From: JAGSPQ01 sp038206395 | GTDB lineage: Bacteria; Myxococcota; Myxococcia; Myxococcales; Myxococcaceae | Direction: 5' to 3' | DNA: 64,000 bases | Assembly: GCA_038206395.1 (NCBI GenBank) | Contig: JBBRAX010000026.1 | Location: forward strand, 1-64,000 | Shown: positions 59,003 to 64,000 of the stretch, piece by piece | Layout of the letters: every line of letters begins with the position of its first letter | Position numbering within the stretch: position 1 is the stretch's first letter | The notes under the pieces: model-generated | Told to the model about the DNA's origin: nothing | The model's database searches: none | The model's input: only the letters and a program-made list of their open reading frames with translations | Position numbers and translations under genes: made by a program

Positions 59003-61415
59003 GACAGCCGTACTCGAGGCGGCGCAGGTACTCGGTGAAAGCCGTCGACGGCAGCGACGCGATTTCCGCGGCCGCCCGCTTCGGTTCCTTCGCCTTTCCC
59101 TTTCCATGCGCCTTCAACAGCGCGCGATGTACCTCGTCGCCGCCCGACGCCGCGAGCAAGCCATCGATGGAGTAAGGCGAACCGGAGTCCGAGAGGAAGT
59201 ACTCGATCGCTGGCTGATCGTCGGTCACCGGCGGCAGATCGCCCACGTACCGCCGCAGCGCTTCGGTCTCCATCAATAGGCCGCCCCGCATCTCGTCAGG
59301 AGTGGCGTAGCCGACCTCGGCCAGGTTTTCGGCAATCGGGCTCCACCGGTCGGCCCACCGTTTCGCATCGAACTTCAACGGCGCGTCCGACGCGACCAGC
59401 ACCGCTTCCGCGCGCGCCGGGACCCACAGCTGCACCTCGGCGAACACGTCGAGCATCGAACGAATGAGCCGCTTCGCCAGCACGTCCGACTGCTGGTCGA
59501 GCGGGATCCACTGGCTCATCACGCCACCTGGGCGAAGGCGGGCCTTCACCAGCGCGTAGAACTCCAGCGAATAGAGGTTCACTGCGCCCGCAGACCGCGG
59601 CGGAGGCGGCTCGAAAGAGATGACGTCGTACTGCGCCGCGGTGGACCGCAGGTGGTGCCGGCCGTCGTCGACGATCGCCTTCACGCGCGGATCCTCGAGC
59701 ACGCCGAAGTTGCTGTCGGCGAAGAGCGGAGCCAGCGCCAGCACGTCGCGGTTCAGGTCCACCACCGTCAGGCCCTTCAGCCCGGGGTGCTTCACGAAAG
59801 CCGCCGCCGTCGTGCCCGTGCCGAAGCAGACCTCGAGCACGTCTTTCGGGTCGTCGTGCAGCAACATCGGCACGTGCGCCAGCGTCCGCATGTACCGCTT
59901 CGCCGAGAGCACCGTGCTCGCGTACGACACCGATCCGAACAACAGCTGCCGATGCGCAAACGGCGCCGCGCACTTCTCGTCGCACGCGTAGAGCCCCGAG
60001 CCGCAGATGCTGTCGTGGTCGTACTGCACGACCGCCAGCGTCCCGTCGGCGCCCTCTCTCACCTCGAGCAGCTTCGAGTCGTCGAACCTCCAGCTGGCCT
60101 TCACCAGGTAGTCGCCCGGCAGCAGCAGCAGGCCCACCCCCAGCAACGCCGCCGTCACGAGCAGACCGCGAACGCTCTTCGAAGCCAGCCGCTGCACCAG
60201 CAACGCCACGCCCATGCTCAGCAGACAGACGAGCGCGAAGGTGCGTTGCGTGCCCAGCGCCGGAATCAGCCACAGCCCGACCGCCAGCGAGCCGACGATG
60301 CCGCCCAGCGTGTTCACCGAGTAGAGGATGCCGACCGTGCGCCCCAGCTTCTCGAACCGGGAAGCCGTGAGCTGCGCGACGAGGGGAAACGCCATGCCGA
60401 TCAGGGTCGCGGGAAGAAGAATGACGAGCCCCGCGCGAACGAACATGAACGCATAGCCACCCGGCAGCGCGTGCTCGAGCGTGCGGGCCTGGCCGAGCAG
60501 CGCCAGCGACAACAGCGCCGTGAGCGCGACGAGGCTCTGCACACTGGCGAGCAGCTCCATCGGGCGGGGATGCGTCGACAGCCGGGCCGAGTAGATGACG
60601 CCGCCCAGCACCAGCCCGCCGAGGAACGTCACCAGCAGCAGCGTGAACGCATAGACGCTGGACTCGAGCGTCGACGAGAGCACCCGGAACCACAGCACCT
60701 CGTACGCAATCGACGCGAAGCCCGAGAGCGCAAAGGCGAGGAACAGCCAGTGGTGCTGCGGGCCTCCGGTGGTGACCGAGGCCTCCGCGGCCAGGTCGCG
60801 CCCGGCGCGGAAATCGAGGGCCAACGCAAAGGCCGCGACCCCGACGTTGGTCGCCGCCGCGATTGCTGCTGTCGCGGTGAGGCCGAACGCGCCGATCAAC
60901 ACGAAGCCCGAGACGCCGCAGCCAAGCGCGGCGCCCAGGGTGTTCAGCGAGTAGAGCCAGCCGAAAGACTTCCCCACCGACGCCACGTCCTTCGTCGCGA
61001 ACCGCACCAGCGCCGGCAGCGTGCCGCCCATCGCGAAGGTCGGCGCCAGCACCAGCGCGAACACCATCACCACGCGCACCGGTAGCCCGGCCTGCGCCAG
61101 GGACGCGGGCAGGTGCGTCAGCGCGAGCGTCACCAGCACTGCCGACACGCCCGTCAAGAGCTCGAGCAACGCGTACGCGCGCAGCGGTCTCCTCACGCGG
61201 TCGACCCAGGGGCCGAGCACGAGGCTGCCGACGACCAGCCCAAGAAGAAATGCCGCGACGACGAGGCTGACGGCGACGGTGGTCGCTCCGACGATCAGCG
61301 ACAGGTGGCGAACCCAGATGACCTCGTAGACGAGGCCGCACATCCCCGAGAGGGTAACCAGCACACCCAGCGCGAGATTCGCGGGCCGCAAACTAGAAGA
61401 GCTCGTACCGCGCAC
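58974..61415 (-). CDS. Membrane-fused spermidine synthase homologue
   Basis: The 813-residue protein has some 14 membrane helices in its first 480 residues, in two related halves (SGMCGLVYEVIWVRHL and SGFASIAYEVLWFRVL). A C-terminal spermidine-synthase-like Rossmann domain follows (VLEVCFGTGTTAAAF, TVVDLNRDVL, VDDGRHHL). The usual aminopropyl-transfer acidic motifs are only partly kept (VDDGRHHL but FEPPPPR instead of a catalytic D). GTG 61415 overlaps the porin gene's stop by 23 bp; TTG 61391 is an equally possible start. Confidence 0.75.
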   Translation of the reverse strand: MRGTSSSSLRPANLALGVLVTLSGMCGLVYEVIWVRHLSLIVGATTVAVSLVVAAFLLGLVVGSLVLGPWVDRVRRPLRAYALLELLTGVSAVLVTLALTHLPASLAQAGLPVRVVMVFALVLAPTFAMGGTLPALVRFATKDVASVGKSFGWLYSLNTLGAALGCGVSGFVLIGAFGLTATAAIAAATNVGVAAFALALDFRAGRDLAAEASVTTGGPQHHWLFLAFALSGFASIAYEVLWFRVLSSTLESSVYAFTLLLVTFLGGLVLGGVIYSARLSTHPRPMELLASVQSLVALTALLSLALLGQARTLEHALPGGYAFMFVRAGLVILLPATLIGMAFPLVAQLTASRFEKLGRTVGILYSVNTLGGIVGSLAVGLWLIPALGTQRTFALVCLLSMGVALLVQRLASKSVRGLLVTAALLGVGLLLLPGDYLVKASWRFDDSKLLEVREGADGTLAVVQYDHDSICGSGLYACDEKCAAPFAHRQLLFGSVSYASTVLSAKRYMRTLAHVPMLLHDDPKDVLEVCFGTGTTAAAFVKHPGLKGLTVVDLNRDVLALAPLFADSNFGVLEDPRVKAIVDDGRHHLRSTAAQYDVISFEPPPPRSAGAVNLYSLEFYALVKARLRPGGVMSQWIPLDQQSDVLAKRLIRSMLDVFAEVQLWVPARAEAVLVASDAPLKFDAKRWADRWSPIAENLAEVGYATPDEMRGGLLMETEALRRYVGDLPPVTDDQPAIEYFLSDSGSPYSIDGLLAASGGDEVHRALLKAHGKGKAKEPKRAAAEIASLPSTAFTEYLRRLEYGCLSRAAPEDR

Positions 61416-62952
61416 CGACCTGCACCTGGTCGTTGCGGCCGAAGTACCCCAGCGGGCTGTACGGCGAGCCCTCGAAGAAGTCGGCGCCGATCCACACCTT
61501 CAGCTTCTCGACCCCGAGGAAAGAGAGCCGCGGCGCCAGGGTGAAGCTCTTCTGCACCGGCTCGAAGGCGGCGCTGAGCTCGACCACGAACCTGTCTTGC
61601 CAGAAGGTGTAGCCGGCGTTTCCCACGACGAGGTGGAACCACGCGGTGCGGTCGGCCCCGCGCGCGGTCGCCGGCTCGAACAGCAACACCTGCTCGTCCT
61701 TGCCCACGTTCGGAATCGCCATGCCCAGGTAGCTCACCGCCCAGACCAGCTTCGAGTCTTCCGCGGTGCTGTAGCCGACCACCCACGTCACCGATGGCTT
61801 CGACAGCGGAGCGAACTTCGCGTCGAAGAACGTCTGCCGCGGCGAGTACGAGACGTCGACGTCCAGCTGCCCGGGGCCCACCAACGTCGAGCCTTCGACC
61901 GAGAGAATGTGCTGGCGATCGTAGACGCCGGTGAAGAGCTGCTGGTTCGCGGCGAGCCGGTTCTGCACCGAGACCGCGACGGCTGGGTTCACCGTGCGGC
62001 CCGCGGCCTGGCTCGACAACAGCGACTGCAACTCGCTGTCGATCACCACCTGCGGCAGCTTCTCGTTGATGAACGCCCAGCTCGCACCGAGCTTTACCCG
62101 CCCCGTCGACACCACGCGAAGCGCCACGTCGCCCGCGAAGGCCTGCGGCCGCTTCGTCTCGAGCAGCCTTTCGGGAAGCACATCTTCGATCGTCGGGTCG
62201 ATGCGCCGGGTCGGCAGCGCCGGAGCCAGCGCCGGCTGCAGCAGCGCCTCGTCCTGCCCGAAGAGCGTGAACCGGGTCGGGGTGAAGAACGGCGCGTACA
62301 CCGCCATCCACGACACCTTGCCGATCTCACCGCGCGCGCGAAGCGCGAACACTGGCAACACGCCATCGTCTGGGTCTTGCGACAGCAGCCCCACCCGGAA
62401 GTCCTTCGGGTTCAGCGCGTCGGCCGGAGCCAGCGCTGCGTTCGCGCCCATCGCGATGCGCTGGTTGCCGACGCGCAGGTCGACGCGCGAGCTGTAGAGG
62501 TCGACGAACGCCTCGCCCAGCATCGGCTCGAAGAACGCCTTCGCCCGGTCGCCATCGCGCTGCGAGCCCGCGCGCATCCACGCCTTGCCCTCGATGAAGA
62601 GGCGCAGCGACGCGTTGATCTTGACGTCGGCAGCGAGCCGCGCGCGCAGCTGGCCGTCCCACACGTTCTCCCCGAACTCGACCCCGCGCGGCGATTCCCA
62701 CTGCGTGTCGGCGGCGACGACGACCTGCACGGCCCCGGAAAGCTGCACCGTCGGCCCTTCGCTGGGCGCTTCGAACTGCTCGACCGTGGGCGCTTCCACC
62801 GGCGTGAAGGCTTCGACGGGCTCCACGACTTCAACGACCGGCGCGTCGCAGATCAGCCCGCCATCGACCCACGCCAACGCCAGGCACGGCCCCGCGTCCT
62901 GCGCGAAGGCAGCGGGGGCGCTCAACGCGAAGAAGACGGCGAGTCCGCGCAA
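61393..62952 (-). CDS. Outer-membrane beta-barrel (DUF1302-like) protein
   Basis: The 519-residue protein has a signal peptide (MRGLAVFFALSAPAAFAQ), a Val/Glu/Pro-rich linker to about residue 65, and a barrel of amphipathic strands ending in YELF, a C-terminal aromatic residue as needed for barrel insertion. Strand pairs such as VDLRVGNQRIAMGANAA resemble DUF1302 proteins. These occur next to LolA-like proteins and RND/MMPL exporters. It starts 4 bp after the LolA-like gene. Confidence 0.7.
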   Translation of the reverse strand: MRGLAVFFALSAPAAFAQDAGPCLALAWVDGGLICDAPVVEVVEPVEAFTPVEAPTVEQFEAPSEGPTVQLSGAVQVVVAADTQWESPRGVEFGENVWDGQLRARLAADVKINASLRLFIEGKAWMRAGSQRDGDRAKAFFEPMLGEAFVDLYSSRVDLRVGNQRIAMGANAALAPADALNPKDFRVGLLSQDPDDGVLPVFALRARGEIGKVSWMAVYAPFFTPTRFTLFGQDEALLQPALAPALPTRRIDPTIEDVLPERLLETKRPQAFAGDVALRVVSTGRVKLGASWAFINEKLPQVVIDSELQSLLSSQAAGRTVNPAVAVSVQNRLAANQQLFTGVYDRQHILSVEGSTLVGPGQLDVDVSYSPRQTFFDAKFAPLSKPSVTWVVGYSTAEDSKLVWAVSYLGMAIPNVGKDEQVLLFEPATARGADRTAWFHLVVGNAGYTFWQDRFVVELSAAFEPVQKSFTLAPRLSFLGVEKLKVWIGADFFEGSPYSPLGYFGRNDQVQVGARYELF

Positions 62953-62956
62953 GGGG

Positions 62957-63715
62957 TCAGCCGCGCTCGAGCGCCCGTTCGGTGTACGCGTCGTCTGACG
63001 CCGCGGCGTCCTCGAGCTTCAGCACCGTCATCTGCGTCTTCGTGCCCGCCTGCAGGTTTTCCATCAGGCTCTCGGCGGCGATCGTGCGGTCTTTGAACGC
63101 CTTCAGCTTCAGCGTCGTGTAGCGCTTGAAGGGCTTGCCGGCTTTATCCGCGTAGTCGACCTTCATCGGCACCCAGGTCTGCTTGTCGACGAAGAGCTTC
63201 ACGTCACCGTAGGGCGAGTCGGCGTTGCCCTTGCCCGCGAGCACGTAGACGTCGCGACCGTTGAACTTCTCGTCGGGAAGGCGCTTCGCGTCTTCGTCGC
63301 GGGTGCCGTTGCTGGCGATGTCGGCGTAGGAAAAGTCGGTGTCCATGAACGCCTTGCCGCGCTCAGACTTCGCCACTTTGCGCACGCGCTTCAGCTTCGG
63401 AAGGTACAGCGAGATGTCGTCCGACTCGCCCGGCCCGCCCTCGATGGTGAGGAAGGCGACGCCCGCGACGCCCGCCGGCTGAATGAAGCGCGAGAGCGCG
63501 TGGTTCTTGCCGCCGACGTTCTTCGACGACGTGCTCAACACCTGGTCTTTCGTCTTCCCGTCGGCCGACGTGGTGGTGAGCTTGAGCTCTGCCGACAGGT
63601 TGACGAGGTTCAGGGCGCCGCGCTCACGCGACTTCTTCGAAATCTCGGCCGCCGTCTCTTCCCCCAGCGCCGCAGTGGCCGCGAGCACCGTGCACAGCAT
63701 CCACACTCGAGTCAT
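62957..63715 (-). CDS. LolA-like outer-membrane lipoprotein-sorting domain protein
   Basis: The 252-residue product has a signal peptide (MTRVWMLCTVLAATAALG). Its conserved blocks (LSRFIQPAGVAGVAFLTIE; SLYLPKLKRVRKVAKSERGKAFMDTDFSYADI) fit the PF17131-type LolA_like fold, a periplasmic half-barrel that carries lipids or hydrophobic molecules. It overlaps the upstream TPR gene by 4 bp (ATGA) and precedes the porin. It probably serves a lipid or hopanoid-type exporter, which is not in the window. Confidence 0.75.
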   Translation of the reverse strand: MTRVWMLCTVLAATAALGEETAAEISKKSRERGALNLVNLSAELKLTTTSADGKTKDQVLSTSSKNVGGKNHALSRFIQPAGVAGVAFLTIEGGPGESDDISLYLPKLKRVRKVAKSERGKAFMDTDFSYADIASNGTRDEDAKRLPDEKFNGRDVYVLAGKGNADSPYGDVKLFVDKQTWVPMKVDYADKAGKPFKRYTTLKLKAFKDRTIAAESLMENLQAGTKTQMTVLKLEDAAASDDAYTERALERG

Positions 63716-64000
63716 GGTCGTCTCTTTACTTCAGGGACGTGGTTCGGGCCCTTCAGATTCGAGCTCCTCAAGACGGCCTCGAGCCGTTGTTCGGCCGCGC
63801 GCAGCCGGTCGTCTTTCGGCAGCAGTACCCGGGCGATGGCCAACTGCTCGAGCGCGCGCGGCACGTTGCCCCGCGCCACTTCGCACCGCGCGTCAGCCTC
63901 GAGGACCCAGGGGTCGGCCGGCGCATACAGAACGGCAGCCGATGACGCCTCGCAGGCGCGATCGATTTCCCCCATCTGCAGCAGGGCCAACGCGAGCTCC
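63712..64000 (-). CDS. TPR-like protein, 5'-truncated by the window edge
   Basis: The frame is open to base 64000, so only the C-terminal 96 or so residues are seen. They contain helical pairs of tetratricopeptide type (GEIDRACEASSAAVLYAPADPWVLEADARCEVARGN). The stop overlaps the LolA-like start (ATGA), so it is the upstream gene of the three-gene envelope operon. Nothing more can be said about its function. Confidence 0.6.
   Translation of the reverse strand, partial: ELALALLQMGEIDRACEASSAAVLYAPADPWVLEADARCEVARGNVPRALEQLAIARVLLPKDDRLRAAEQRLEAVLRSSNLKGPNHVPEVKRRP

Noticed and set aside
1..64000. CRISPR arrays, rRNA operons, intact insertion sequences
   Set aside because: I saw no regularly spaced repeats with unique spacers, no rRNA motifs and no intact transposase.

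Overview
The window reads as a chromosomal segment of a high-GC myxobacterium (Myxococcota). I saw this from several traits: two secreted proteins ending in a MYXO-CTERM-like Cys-Gly-Cys/helix/Arg tail after D-A-G repeat linkers, three large membrane-anchored Ser/Thr protein kinases with TPR or WD40 sensor halves, a pentameric ligand-gated ion channel homologue, a TIGR02996-type protein, many small lipoproteins, and a tyrosine recombinase whose 3' end lies inside its own attachment site, as described for myxophage Mx8. Genes are packed tightly, and many neighbours overlap by 4 bp (ATGA, GTGA or TTGA). No gene-free stretch exceeds about 260 bp.

Layout. 1-2.7 kb is an accessory remnant: a cut-off methyltransferase, a small unknown protein, an excisionase-like HTH protein, an integrase collapsed by an internal deletion, a copy of the 3' part of tRNA-Pro(CGG), and a hicAB toxin-antitoxin pair. 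2.7-9.9 kb holds a membrane protein, a small lipoprotein, a HAD phosphatase, a DmdC-like acyl-CoA dehydrogenase, a convergent spacer with TTCGATCGAA palindromes, and a TIGR02996/coiled-coil gene pair. 9.8-11.2 kb contains two damaged genes: a MocR regulator remnant and an endonuclease/exonuclease/phosphatase-family lipoprotein lacking its centre. 11.2-15.1 kb pairs a Ser/Thr kinase with a divergent pLGIC channel gene. 15.1-18.8 kb is a metB-thrA operon for aspartate-family amino acids, preceded by a good promoter and a strongly structured leader RNA. 19-21.5 kb has an archaemetzincin-like lipoprotein and an RluA-type pseudouridine synthase carrying an in-frame REP-like repeat.

21.6-25.2 kb is a four-gene exported cassette: two lipoproteins (one with a CxxCH haem motif), a Tat-exported DUF1501-like protein and a Cys-rich membrane protein. 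25.3-28.5 kb carries a ROK sugar kinase, three small lipoproteins, a PAP2-like membrane enzyme and an intact tRNA-Pro(CGG). 28.6-32.6 kb holds a WD40 kinase and a coiled-coil lipoprotein. 32.7-42.4 kb is mainly metabolic and envelope genes: ureohydrolase, lipid A-type acyltransferase, secreted metallopeptidase, malic enzyme, EpmA, PlsC, a degenerate M3-like lipoprotein and a broken small lipoprotein gene. 42.4-55.5 kb has an SPFH/SHOCT protein, a methyltransferase, an ABC-2 exporter operonic with an ArnT/PMT-like glycosyltransferase, a MYXO-CTERM esterase, a radical-SAM/B12 protein with a conserved partner, and a second multi-spanning glycosyltransferase-like protein. 55.6-64 kb has a zinc-finger/kinase/TPR protein, a DUF1636 protein, a membrane-fused spermidine synthase homologue, and an outer-membrane porin/LolA-like/TPR operon running off the right edge.

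The observations I rate most worth a second look are the attachment site inside the decayed integrase matching the intact tRNA-Pro 27 kb away, the metB leader RNA with a possible pseudoknot, the exported DUF1501/cytochrome cassette, and the palindrome array at 6.7 kb. All functional calls rest on reading motifs by eye; no database search was run.
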